Shown here: piece by piece, positions 31,840 to 39,285 of the stretch
How positions within the stretch are numbered: the first letter of the stretch is position 1
Layout: every line of letters begins with the position of its first letter
Assembly (NCBI GenBank): GCA_045652445.1
Contig: JAZRUJ010000067.1
Coordinates: forward strand, 1 to 54,982
Direction: 5' to 3'
DNA length: 54,982 nucleotides
Origin: RGIG995 sp045652445
Lineage (GTDB): Bacteria > Bacillota > Clostridia > Oscillospirales > UBA644
The notes under the pieces: generated by a model
Databases searched by the model: none
Told to the model about the DNA's origin: nothing
Seen by the model: the letters and a program-made list of their open reading frames with translations, nothing else
Made by a program: the position numbers and the translations under genes

Positions 31840-33120
31840 TTAATTCCACAAAATCCCGTCTTCCGACAGGGTAAAATCTGCTTGATAAAAAGCCGTAATT
31901 GCTTGTACCATCCAAGCAACGTCCCGGCTTCCCGCCGTTTCCCGGGCGGAATGCATGGCAAGCTGAGCAAGACCGATATCTACGCCCCGAACCGGAACTT
32001 GTGCTTCGGACAGATTGCCCAAGGTACTGCCGCCCCGCTTGTCGGAACGGTTGCAATAAACTTGGGTGGGAACTCCGGCTTTATTACAAATTTCTCCAAA
32101 CACCGCCCCGGAAAAACCGTCGGACATATACCGCTGGGACGCGTTGTACTTGATCACGACGCCGCCGTTCATTACGGGAGCGGAAGCACCGTCGTACAAT
32201 TCGGGATGGTTGGGGTGCAACGCGTGGGCGTTGTCCGCCGAGACGAAAAACGACCGAGCCAAGGCACTTTGCAAAATTCCCTCATCGGGCAAGATCTTGG
32301 AAAGCACGTCTTTCAGCAACGTTCCCGAAGCCCCGGCATAGGAAAGAGAGCCGGTTTCTTCATTGTCAAACAGAGCAAAGACAGGAATCACGTTTGCGGG
32401 AGTTTTTGCCGTCAAAAAGCCTTCCAAACAGGTATAAACGCATTCCAAATCGTCCAGACGGGGAGAAGTGATAAACTCCCCTTTTTGCCCGAACACAAAA
32501 CCTTTGTCGGGAGCCACGAGAGACAGATCCCAGCCCACAAGGGCAGAGGATTCTACGCCCAATTCCTGGGCAATCATGCCAGCGAAATCACTTTCACTTT
32601 CCCCGAACAAGGGAACAAGGTCACATTTGGGATCCAGGGTCAACCCGTCGTTCATGGGACGGAGATGGGGAGCCGTATTGGGAATGACCGCCACAGGACG
32701 GTCAAGATAAAGCAGTTTTGCACAAATCCCTTCGTCGGTGCGAACCATGACCCGCCCCGCAAGTCCCAGGGGAACGTCCATCCAGGTGGACAAAATGCTT
32801 CCCCCGTAGGGTTCGGTGTTCAGACGGGTCACCGTTCCCTTCAAAACTCCGCCGGGCTTGAGCCGGAAACAGGGAGAATCCCCATGAGCAGCGGTGATAC
32901 GGAAACAAACGGAAGCCGGATCGATGGTTTCGGGAATCCGGCATGCAATCAGGGCAGAGCCGTTGCGAACCGTGTACCAATTTCCCCCGCAGACCGGCAT
33001 AGGATTCGTCTGTAAAGCATGGGAAAATCCGGCGTTTTCCAGCATAGCCGCCACGTTATCGGCACAATGCCAGGGCGTAGGGGTGCGGTGAATCAGGTCC
33101 AAAAGTGTTTCTACGTTCAT
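31840..33120 (-). CDS. M18-family aminopeptidase
   Basis: 426 residues. Conserved segments of the aspartyl-aminopeptidase family: RITAAHGDSPCFRLKP (first metal His/Asp), GWDLSLVAPDKGFVFGQKGEFITSPRLDDLECV, LFDNEETGS (catalytic Glu), FVSADNAHALHPNHPE and CNRSDKRGGSTLG. It probably trims acidic N-terminal residues. It is separated from the M29 gene by 15 bp, so two cytosolic aminopeptidases are made together. The RBS is AGAGG. Confidence 0.95.
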   Translation of the reverse strand: MNVETLLDLIHRTPTPWHCADNVAAMLENAGFSHALQTNPMPVCGGNWYTVRNGSALIACRIPETIDPASVCFRITAAHGDSPCFRLKPGGVLKGTVTRLNTEPYGGSILSTWMDVPLGLAGRVMVRTDEGICAKLLYLDRPVAVIPNTAPHLRPMNDGLTLDPKCDLVPLFGESESDFAGMIAQELGVESSALVGWDLSLVAPDKGFVFGQKGEFITSPRLDDLECVYTCLEGFLTAKTPANVIPVFALFDNEETGSLSYAGASGTLLKDVLSKILPDEGILQSALARSFFVSADNAHALHPNHPELYDGASAPVMNGGVVIKYNASQRYMSDGFSGAVFGEICNKAGVPTQVYCNRSDKRGGSTLGNLSEAQVPVRGVDIGLAQLAMHSARETAGSRDVAWMVQAITAFYQADFTLSEDGILWN

Positions 33121-33135
33121 AGGAAAAAACCTCTC

Positions 33136-33681
33136 TTAATAATCAAACTTGTTTTTCCGGAGCCGACGGAGATAGGCAAAGGTTTCTTTTTCCCCCTGCT
33201 CCGCCAACATTACAAGCCAGGATTCCAGCAGGTCCGACGTTTGGGGGTCGATGACCCGGTTGGGCTTTGCTCGAAGAAAATAGTCCAAAGGATGCCGGTC
33301 GGTATAATTTTTACCTTGGTAAATCTTACTTGCCGCCACCCGGTCGCAAAACATTTCAAGAACGAACACAAAAGGCATTTTTACCGGCTCTCTGCGATGC
33401 GTTTGGGGGTTGTAATCGTACCAATATTCAAAGTGATGGCGGTTGCGTCCCTGATGGTGAAGCCATGCCAAGGAGTACCCCTTTTCCGCCCGGGCCTTTT
33501 CATTGGGAGAGCGAGTGCCTAACCAATTGTTTGCACCCTCCGAAAATTCCGTAGGGGTGTATTTGGACAGATCGTGCATCAATCCCCGCCAGATAATTCC
33601 CGCCTTAAAACAGTGGCCAATCACCTGATGGCGATGCTTTGTGATGGTATTGAAATGTTTGATGGCACCTGAAAGTTTCAT
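33136..33681 (-). CDS. DUF5662-family protein
   Basis: 181 residues. The sequence MHDLSKYTPTEFSEGANNWLG contains an HD-like pair, and a separate run RRHHFEYWYDY-like (HHQGRNRHHFEYWYDYNP) follows. The arrangement, with an N-terminal HxxH helix and a C-terminal helical region, is that of DUF5662, an uncharacterised HD-domain-like family often found in phage and Clostridia. It is 15 bp from the M18 gene. Confidence 0.85.
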   Translation of the reverse strand: MKLSGAIKHFNTITKHRHQVIGHCFKAGIIWRGLMHDLSKYTPTEFSEGANNWLGTRSPNEKARAEKGYSLAWLHHQGRNRHHFEYWYDYNPQTHRREPVKMPFVFVLEMFCDRVAASKIYQGKNYTDRHPLDYFLRAKPNRVIDPQTSDLLESWLVMLAEQGEKETFAYLRRLRKNKFDY

Positions 33682-33699
33682 AGAATTTTCCTTTGTCTG

Positions 33700-34428
33700 T
33701 TAGTTTTTATTTGGGGAATAGGGCAAATCGTAACTTTCCCCGTGGGGCATATGAACCCGCAACGTCAAGGGGTCGGCAGACGACAAATATGCTGCAAAAT
33801 CCTTGCCGTCCTGCACCCATTCCGGCACGTAAATCCCGCATTGAGGACGGTAGGGAACGTCGGCGTGGTAGTCTCCCCCGCAAGTGAGGATCTTGCCGTT
33901 TCGTTTGGCAATTTCATGCATCTCGTCCACATAAGGACCGCCATAATGAGAATGGGGGTGACAAGAAATTTCCACCCCGTCCAAATACTTCAGATCCTGA
34001 AGTCGAGGCGTGACTCGATAGGGATGTGCCTGAACAAGGATTCCCCCGGCGGCATGAACCTTTTGATAGATACGTTCCAACGGCTCGTAACAAATGCGAA
34101 GATTGTCAAAAATAAACGACTCGTCGACTCCGTAAACCAATAAATGCACCGAAGTATCCCATTCCGCCGTCAGTTCCAGCCCGTAAAAAACCCGAAAGCC
34201 CACGGAATCTCCGTATCCCTTCACTTTGCGGTATTCTTCCACGTACCGTTTCGCAAAACATTCCAAGGTGGGATATTTTTCTCCCCCCACGTATCCCATA
34301 TGATAGTGGTTGGTCAGAACAAAGCCGTCTACTCCGGCGGCTTTCGCCCGGTTGACCCCTTCTTCTCCCGAGATTCTACAGCAATTGCTAATCCCCGAGG
34401 AATGGGCGTGACCGTCCATTAGTATCAT
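33700..34428 (-). CDS. PHP-domain metal-dependent phosphoesterase
   Basis: 242 residues. Metal-binding PHP motifs in order: DGHAHSSG (HxH), LTNHYH, an internal Glu (GLELTAEW), AHPYR, SCHPHS and GGDYHAD. It is a single PHP domain without polymerase or histidinol modules. Members hydrolyse phosphomonoesters or nucleotides; the substrate here is unknown. Coupled in the lipoprotein-peptidase run. Confidence 0.9.
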   Translation of the reverse strand: MILMDGHAHSSGISNCCRISGEEGVNRAKAAGVDGFVLTNHYHMGYVGGEKYPTLECFAKRYVEEYRKVKGYGDSVGFRVFYGLELTAEWDTSVHLLVYGVDESFIFDNLRICYEPLERIYQKVHAAGGILVQAHPYRVTPRLQDLKYLDGVEISCHPHSHYGGPYVDEMHEIAKRNGKILTCGGDYHADVPYRPQCGIYVPEWVQDGKDFAAYLSSADPLTLRVHMPHGESYDLPYSPNKN

Positions 34429-34466
34429 AGCCCCATCTCCTTACAACAAAACTTCTTCCGGCCTCT

Positions 34467-35348
34467 TTACGGGACGATTACGTAACCGGGATTGTCTGCG
34501 TCTTCCCCTGGCACGGTTTTCAGTTTTTCCGCCTTTCCCAGGGTGATGGCTCCGCCGTTTTTGGGAATTTTGGTCACTTCCCGATACAGGGAAACTTCCA
34601 GGACAACGCCCCAATCGTTAAAGAGAGGGTTGAGATAATACACCGTGTAGGTATACTCGTTCTCCGTTTCTTCGATTTTGGAAGACAACACTTTCAATCC
34701 GCTGATATTAAACCAACGGGAATAGTACCAATAATCCATGACCCGCTTGGCAACGCCCTTGGAAAGTGCCCCCACCGTACCGGATTTGTCCCGGTATACG
34801 GAGAGATAGTCGGTATCAAAAACCGTTGGTTTGAAACAAACCACCTTTTGTTCGTAGTCCTGTTCCGTACTGTCCTTGACTCCCCGGCGGACGTAAAGAC
34901 CGAAGTACAGTTCCGTCTCCACAAGAACCACACATTCTTTCACTTCTTCGGTGGCGGTGGTAAAATAAGCGGTGGTATTGGCGACGGCTTGTTGGGGCGT
35001 TTCCGCAGACGTCATAATCTTTCCATACCCCTCCAAAACTTCCGGGATAAGACGATAGGGGAATTTCTCCCCCATGTTGTGATAATACAGAAGCGTACTG
35101 TCGGGCAGAGATTCGTTGACTTCCCCCAAAGAATCGGTGGTTGCACCGAAATCGTGAACGAAGGGAACGCTCCCCTCGTTGGTTTGGGCATCGGTATCCG
35201 ATCCGGATTGGGAATCGGTCACAGTGTCGGTTTGTGGACGGTCAGAATCCGAAAAAACGTGGGAATCGGTCCCCGGATCCGGCAAAGGAGCACAGGCAGA
35301 GAAGGTCAAACTGACCAGCAACAGTCCTACGAGAATTCGTTTTTTCAT
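34467..35348 (-). CDS. Lipoprotein of unknown function
   Basis: 293 residues. The signal peptide ends at a lipobox (FSAC, Cys19). A low-complexity Ser/Asp/Thr linker (about 26-60; SDSDRPQTDTVTDSQSGSDTDAQ) precedes a ~230-residue domain with no recognised motif (DFGATTDSLGEVNESLPDSTLLYYHN...). It is probably a surface-exposed folded domain on a flexible stalk. It starts the minus-strand run that leads to the peptidases. Confidence 0.75.
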   Translation of the reverse strand: MKKRILVGLLLVSLTFSACAPLPDPGTDSHVFSDSDRPQTDTVTDSQSGSDTDAQTNEGSVPFVHDFGATTDSLGEVNESLPDSTLLYYHNMGEKFPYRLIPEVLEGYGKIMTSAETPQQAVANTTAYFTTATEEVKECVVLVETELYFGLYVRRGVKDSTEQDYEQKVVCFKPTVFDTDYLSVYRDKSGTVGALSKGVAKRVMDYWYYSRWFNISGLKVLSSKIEETENEYTYTVYYLNPLFNDWGVVLEVSLYREVTKIPKNGGAITLGKAEKLKTVPGEDADNPGYVIVP

Positions 35349-35369
35349 ACAAGTACTCCTCTCAAAAAT

Positions 35370-35615
35370 TCAATGATTTTCATCCCCGGGATTCATCCAA
35401 TGCCTGTTGCAGCATCTGGGGATATCGGTCATAATGCAGTCACAACCCAGTTCCATGAGCATCCGCATTTCGTCGGCGTCGTTGATCGTCCAATATTGCA
35501 CCGCAATATTCCGGCGGTGGAAACGGGACAGAATGGGTCTCAACGTCAAGGGCAAGTCAACCCCGGCAACGTCGTATTCCAAAGGAATTTGCAGACAGAC
35601 GAAATCGTTAAAACA
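35370..35615 (-). pseudogene. C-terminal remnant of a glycerophosphodiester phosphodiesterase
   Basis: About 80 codons in frame read as NDFVCLQIPLEYDVAGVDLPLTL...NIAVQYWTINDADEMRMLMELGCDCIMTDIP, which matches only the last third of GDPD-family enzymes (the WTINDADEM and GCDCIMTD motifs are characteristic). The catalytic N-terminal HRG/E-x-D residues are missing and no complete gene continues upstream, where an unrelated small membrane protein gene ends at 35638. I interpret it as a deletion remnant. Confidence 0.7.
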
Positions 35616-35637
35616 TGGAGTTGTTCCCTTATCTTTT

Positions 35638-35937
35638 TTATTGTCTTTCTTTATTTTTACAATGCTTTGAAATGGCTTTTACAATCCCCCAAACACCCCA
35701 ACAAACACCGCAACATACGGAAAATGCAAAGGCGAGAAGGGCAAGCAACAGGCACCCCAAGGCAGTCCACCCCTCCGTCAAGGGAACGAAAATCAAAAAC
35801 CCAACCCCGGCACAGAAAAAAACTGCCACGGGCAAGAGGCGTATCCACAACCGCTTTCCGAGAAAACATAACAACAGCTGTAAAACCGATACGACGGCGA
35901 AAATCCCCATTAAAACGAGATTGTCAACAGAGAACAT
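35638..35937 (-). CDS. Small membrane protein of unknown function
   Basis: 99 residues with three hydrophobic helices (about 6-25, 33-52, 57-88), cysteine- and glycine-rich near SVCCGVCWGVWG and ending in a basic tail. I do not recognise the family. The ATG follows GGAG by 7 nt and overlaps the 3' end of the gene before it by 14 bp, as expected for a coupled gene. Confidence 0.65.
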   Translation of the reverse strand: MFSVDNLVLMGIFAVVSVLQLLLCFLGKRLWIRLLPVAVFFCAGVGFLIFVPLTEGWTALGCLLLALLAFAFSVCCGVCWGVWGIVKAISKHCKNKERQ

Positions 35938-36409
35938 TTCCGAACTCCTTTCCCAACCGGTTTTTGATGAATTCTATTTTTTCAACGTCTTGTTTTTCTT
36001 TTACGTTCAACCGATATCCGTCTTTTGCCGAGGCGGAATAAACGCACAAATACTGCGACAGCGATAACAGTTTAAAGGATACTCCCTCCTCATCCACCGT
36101 AGCAATTGCGTCCATGGAAATTCCCGCAAAGGGTTCCAATTCTTCCAGAGAAGCATAGGAATATCGAAACCCGTTCTTTTCAAAGGTATGCTCGTGCAGA
36201 TCTGTCAGGCGATATCCCTTGTCCTCAAGGGTTTTCCGAAACTCCACCCACTGTTCCTGAAGAAACCTTTGGGGGATCAAAATATCAATGTCGTCCGCAT
36301 AAAACTTGTGTCCGGTCAAATATTCCAAACCCAAAGAACCGTACAAAAGAGGCGTTATGGAAAAAGACTCTCCCAACAACGCGGCGTTTTCCAAAAAGGC
36401 TTGTATCAT
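35924..36409 (-). CDS. Nucleotidyltransferase-like protein
   Basis: 161 residues. A Pol-beta-type nucleotidyltransferase core is suggested by LLYGSLGLEYL and the metal motif DDIDILIP, followed by helices. Such minimal nucleotidyltransferases (AbiEii or MNT-like) often serve as toxins or antitoxins or modify small molecules. No partner of that kind is adjacent. The ATG at 36409 overlaps the preceding stop (ATGA), which decides it over an upstream GTG at 36430. Confidence 0.75.
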   Translation of the reverse strand: MIQAFLENAALLGESFSITPLLYGSLGLEYLTGHKFYADDIDILIPQRFLQEQWVEFRKTLEDKGYRLTDLHEHTFEKNGFRYSYASLEELEPFAGISMDAIATVDEEGVSFKLLSLSQYLCVYSASAKDGYRLNVKEKQDVEKIEFIKNRLGKEFGNVLC

Positions 36410-37761
36410 TTCCCGTTTCGCTCCAAACACACCAAACTTTCCACGTGGCCCGTGCAGGGGAACATGTCGTAGGGGGTGACGGCGGAAGGGGTGTAGGCGT
36501 CGGACAAAAGCGTCAGATCCCGGGCTTGGGTGGAGGGGTTGCAGGAAATATAGATGATTTTTTTCGGGGCAATTTGCTTCAGGGCGTTGATGGCGTCGGC
36601 AGACAATCCCTTGCGAGGGGGGTCCACGATGACGGCGGTGGGTCTTTCGGCAAGCGTGTCGATGATTTCCAAGGTCTTGGACGCGTCGGCGGCAAAGAAT
36701 TGAGCGTTTTCAATGCCGTTCAATCTGGCGTTTTCTTTGGCGTCCTCGATGGCTTCGGGGATTACTTCGATGCCAATCAATTTTTTCACGTTTTTTGCAC
36801 AGGTAAGCCCGATGGTGCCGATGCCGCAATACAGATCCAGAAGAATATCGTCGGGAGAAAGGTGGGCTGCTGCGGCGGCGTAAATAGCTTCGGCCTGGGG
36901 CGTGTTGATTTGATAGAACGACCGGGGGGAAATGGAAAATCGAACCCCGTTCATGGTGTCGAAAATTCGCGGATCTCCCCACAACAGAGAGAATCGGTCT
37001 CCGAAGATTACGTTGGTCTTTCTGGAATTAAAGTTCAGCCAAAGGCTTTTTACTTGGGGAAATTGAGCCAGCCGTTTCAAAAGATCTTCCTTGGCGGGAA
37101 GGTCGTTCTCGCCTTCGCCGTTGACGGTCAGACACACCATGGTTTCCCCCGTGTGATGCCCCCGGCGGAGAAACAGGTGGCGAATCAGCCCCTTGCCGGA
37201 AGCTTCGTCGTAGGCAGAAACGCCGTTGGTTTTTATCCATTCTTCCACCGTCCGAACTATGGGGGCAAAGGTTTCGTTGCCTGCGGCACAGTCCGAAACC
37301 GGGACTACCCGATGGGAATGGAGGGAATAAAATCCGAATTTTCCGTCGGCAGACAAGGGCAACTGCAACTTATTCCGATATCCGGTATTTTCCGGCGATG
37401 CCACGCAGTCGTTGACGGTGACAGGGTGGGGGTAATTCAATTTATATGCCTGTTTGACCGAATGGGTTTTATATCCCAATTCCGCCTCGTAAGAAACGTG
37501 ATGAAAGGCACAGCCCCCGCACTTTTCCGCCACGGGACAAACGGGCGTGATACGGTGGGAAGAAGGGGTTACGATGCGATGCAAAATGGCGACGGCGTAG
37601 TTTTTCAAAACCTTGATAATGAGGCATTCTGCCACGTCCCCCACGGCGGCGGCACGGACGAAGACCGGGAAAAATCTTCCCCCTTGTTCCACGTGTCCGA
37701 TTCCGGCACCGTCAAAGGTCATGTCGGTAATTTCTACCGTAACCAAATCATTTTTCCGCAT
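36406..37761 (-). CDS. rlmD: 23S rRNA (uracil-5-)-methyltransferase, RlmD/RlmCD type
   Basis: 451 residues. An N-terminal TRAM domain (about 1-60; VEITDMTFDGAGIGHV) is followed by the [4Fe-4S]-binding CPVAEKCGGCAFHHV, then the SAM-dependent methyltransferase domain with motifs LDLYCGIGTIGL, VDPPRKG and the catalytic SCNPSTQARD. It methylates U747 and/or U1939 of 23S rRNA; which one is not distinguishable here. The ATG at 37761 is the first with any Shine-Dalgarno sequence. It overlaps the nucleotidyltransferase start. Confidence 0.92.
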   Translation of the reverse strand: MRKNDLVTVEITDMTFDGAGIGHVEQGGRFFPVFVRAAAVGDVAECLIIKVLKNYAVAILHRIVTPSSHRITPVCPVAEKCGGCAFHHVSYEAELGYKTHSVKQAYKLNYPHPVTVNDCVASPENTGYRNKLQLPLSADGKFGFYSLHSHRVVPVSDCAAGNETFAPIVRTVEEWIKTNGVSAYDEASGKGLIRHLFLRRGHHTGETMVCLTVNGEGENDLPAKEDLLKRLAQFPQVKSLWLNFNSRKTNVIFGDRFSLLWGDPRIFDTMNGVRFSISPRSFYQINTPQAEAIYAAAAAHLSPDDILLDLYCGIGTIGLTCAKNVKKLIGIEVIPEAIEDAKENARLNGIENAQFFAADASKTLEIIDTLAERPTAVIVDPPRKGLSADAINALKQIAPKKIIYISCNPSTQARDLTLLSDAYTPSAVTPYDMFPCTGHVESLVCLERNGK

Positions 37762-37793
37762 GAACCTACACTCTCCCATTTTATATTATTTAT

Positions 37794-37822
37794 ATTCTAT
37801 CATAAGTATAAGAGAATGTCAA
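37794..37822 (-). promoter_or_regulatory. Promoter of the rlmD operon
   Basis: TTGACA, 17 bp and TAGAAT on the minus strand. Confidence 0.8.
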
Positions 37823-37832
37823 TAGTTTTTAA

Positions 37833-37868
37833 GGAAAAAGGCACTTTCCCAAGTGGGAAAGTGCCTTT
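37833..37868 (-). terminator. Terminator upstream of rlmD
   Basis: Fourteen-pair perfect stem AAAGGCACTTTCCC/GGGAAAGTGCCTTT, followed on the minus strand by TTTTTCC. It ends the transcript of the small fragment at 37883-38041. Confidence 0.85.
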
Positions 37869-37882
37869 GCGTAAACTTGGAA

Positions 37883-38041
37883 TTATTCTGCTTTTTCCAG
37901 ATAGATGACGTCGTTTTCGCCCAAAACGAAAGATGTGGGATTCCAATCGACTTTGGTCATAAAGTGATCGTGGTCGATGAGGTATACGTCGTAGCCGGAA
38001 AGATCGGTGGCAATTTCTTGTGCCTTGCGGCGTTTCTTCAA
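37883..38041 (-). other. Orphan small ORF, probably a gene remnant
   Basis: 52 codons with a TTG as the only start, ending TSFVLGENDVIYLEKAE. The codon pattern looks protein-like (YDVYLIDHDHFMTKVDWNPTSFVL), but there is no Shine-Dalgarno sequence. A promoter with TTTACT, 17 bp and TATAAT (38041-38069) would start transcription within the ORF. It is followed by a strong terminator. Either a 5'-truncated gene or a short transcript with an internal start (ATG at 37955). Not recognised. Confidence 0.35.
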
Positions 38042-38069
38042 TTATAACACAGTTTTACGGAAAAGTAAA
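38041..38069 (-). promoter_or_regulatory. Possible minus-strand promoter ahead of the orphan ORF
   Basis: TTTACT, 17 bp and TATAAT. It may be fortuitous in AT-rich DNA. Confidence 0.4.
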
Positions 38070-38171
38070 GAGTTCGAAAGAAAAAAATAAGAATCCGAAA
38101 GAAAAAGTTTCGTTTTTCCTGCAAAAATCCGAACATTTCCCGAAATCTGCAAACTTTTTCCGAAACGGGGG

Positions 38172-38201
38172 TTGACAAGTCTCTCTGTATTAGAGTATAA
38201 T
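38172..38201 (+). promoter_or_regulatory. Sigma-A promoter for asnA-glnN
   Basis: TTGACA, 18 bp and TATAAT. The leader of about 40 nt holds no T-box, which is often found before asnA in Firmicutes. Confidence 0.85.
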
Positions 38202-38245
38202 AAAATATTATAAAACGCATCAACGATCCGAAAGGACTTTGTATC

Positions 38246-39253
38246 ATGAGTAAAACCTTTATCCCTCAAAACTACCGTGCCGATCTGGATCTGTACGACA
38301 CCCAGACCGCCATCGGAAGCATCAAGGAGATCTTCATCGGTCACTTGAGCCGGGCTTTGCATCTGCGTCGGGTTACCGCTCCCCTGTTTGTCGACCCGAA
38401 AATGGGGCTGAACGACGACCTGAACGGTGTGGAACGTCCCGTCTCTTTTGACGTTCCCTCGGCGGGAAAAGACGGTCAGGTAGTTCACTCCCTGGCGAAA
38501 TGGAAGCGTATGGCTCTGCACCAATACGGATTCCGGGTGGGCAGAGGATTGTACACCGACATGAACGCCATTCGCAGAGACGAAGATCTGGACAACCTTC
38601 ACTCCATTTACGTGGACCAATGGGACTGGGAAAAGGTCATTACCGACGATTGCCGGACGGAAGAATATCTGAAGACCACCGTCCAATCCATCGTTAACGC
38701 CATTGTGGCAACGTCTCACGATCTGCGGGTACGATTCCCCCAGATCAAAACGGCGTTGACCCCCGACGTAACCTTTGTAACCTCCCAGGAATTGGAAGAT
38801 CTGTATCCGAACATGACGTCCAAAGAACGGGAAAACGCCTTTACCAAAGAACATAAGACCGTATTTATCATGAAGATCGGGGACGTTCTCCAATCGGGCA
38901 AGAAGCACGACGGCAGAGCACCCGACTACGACGACTGGCAATTAAACGGCGATATTCTCTTCTGGCACGAACCTTTGAACTGTGCCGTGGAAATTTCTTC
39001 CATGGGAATCCGTGTAGATGCAAAAGCCATGGACGAACAGTTGAAGAAATCCGGTTGCGACAATCGCAGAGAATACCCCTTCCACAAAATGGTTTTGGAA
39101 AACCGTCTCCCCCTCACCATTGGAGGCGGGATCGGTCAATCCCGGCTTTGCATGTTGCTTTTGGGCAAGATCCACGTGGGTGAAGTTCAGGTTTCCCTGT
39201 GGGACGACGAAACCCTGCGGATCTGCAAAGAAAACGGGGTAGAAATTCTGTAA
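38246..39253 (+). CDS. asnA: Aspartate-ammonia ligase (AsnA)
   Basis: 335 residues. This class-II-synthetase-like enzyme makes asparagine from aspartate, ATP and ammonia. Conserved stretches include VTAPLFVDPKMGLNDDLNG, HSLAKWKRMAL, SIYVDQWDWEKVI and GGGIGQSRLCMLLLGKIHVGEVQVSLWD. It precedes glnN by 32 bp, so two ammonia-fixing enzymes are co-expressed. The RBS is AAAGGA. Confidence 0.97.
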   Translation: MSKTFIPQNYRADLDLYDTQTAIGSIKEIFIGHLSRALHLRRVTAPLFVDPKMGLNDDLNGVERPVSFDVPSAGKDGQVVHSLAKWKRMALHQYGFRVGRGLYTDMNAIRRDEDLDNLHSIYVDQWDWEKVITDDCRTEEYLKTTVQSIVNAIVATSHDLRVRFPQIKTALTPDVTFVTSQELEDLYPNMTSKERENAFTKEHKTVFIMKIGDVLQSGKKHDGRAPDYDDWQLNGDILFWHEPLNCAVEISSMGIRVDAKAMDEQLKKSGCDNRREYPFHKMVLENRLPLTIGGGIGQSRLCMLLLGKIHVGEVQVSLWDDETLRICKENGVEIL

Positions 39254-39285
39254 ACAAACGATATTTTACATATGGAGGAATCACT

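Noticed and set aside
37853..38047. A 64-codon plus-strand frame upstream of asnA.
   Set aside because: It covers a terminator hairpin and the opposite-strand fragment, and has no RBS or promoter.
38202..38245. A T-box or other riboswitch ahead of asnA.
   Set aside because: The leader is about 40 nt, with no specifier loop, T-box sequence or terminator.
39199..39285. An upstream start for the glutamine synthetase.
   Set aside because: It lies within asnA, has no RBS, and family similarity begins at MEHIPERFGSKVF, which has GGAGG 7 nt upstream.
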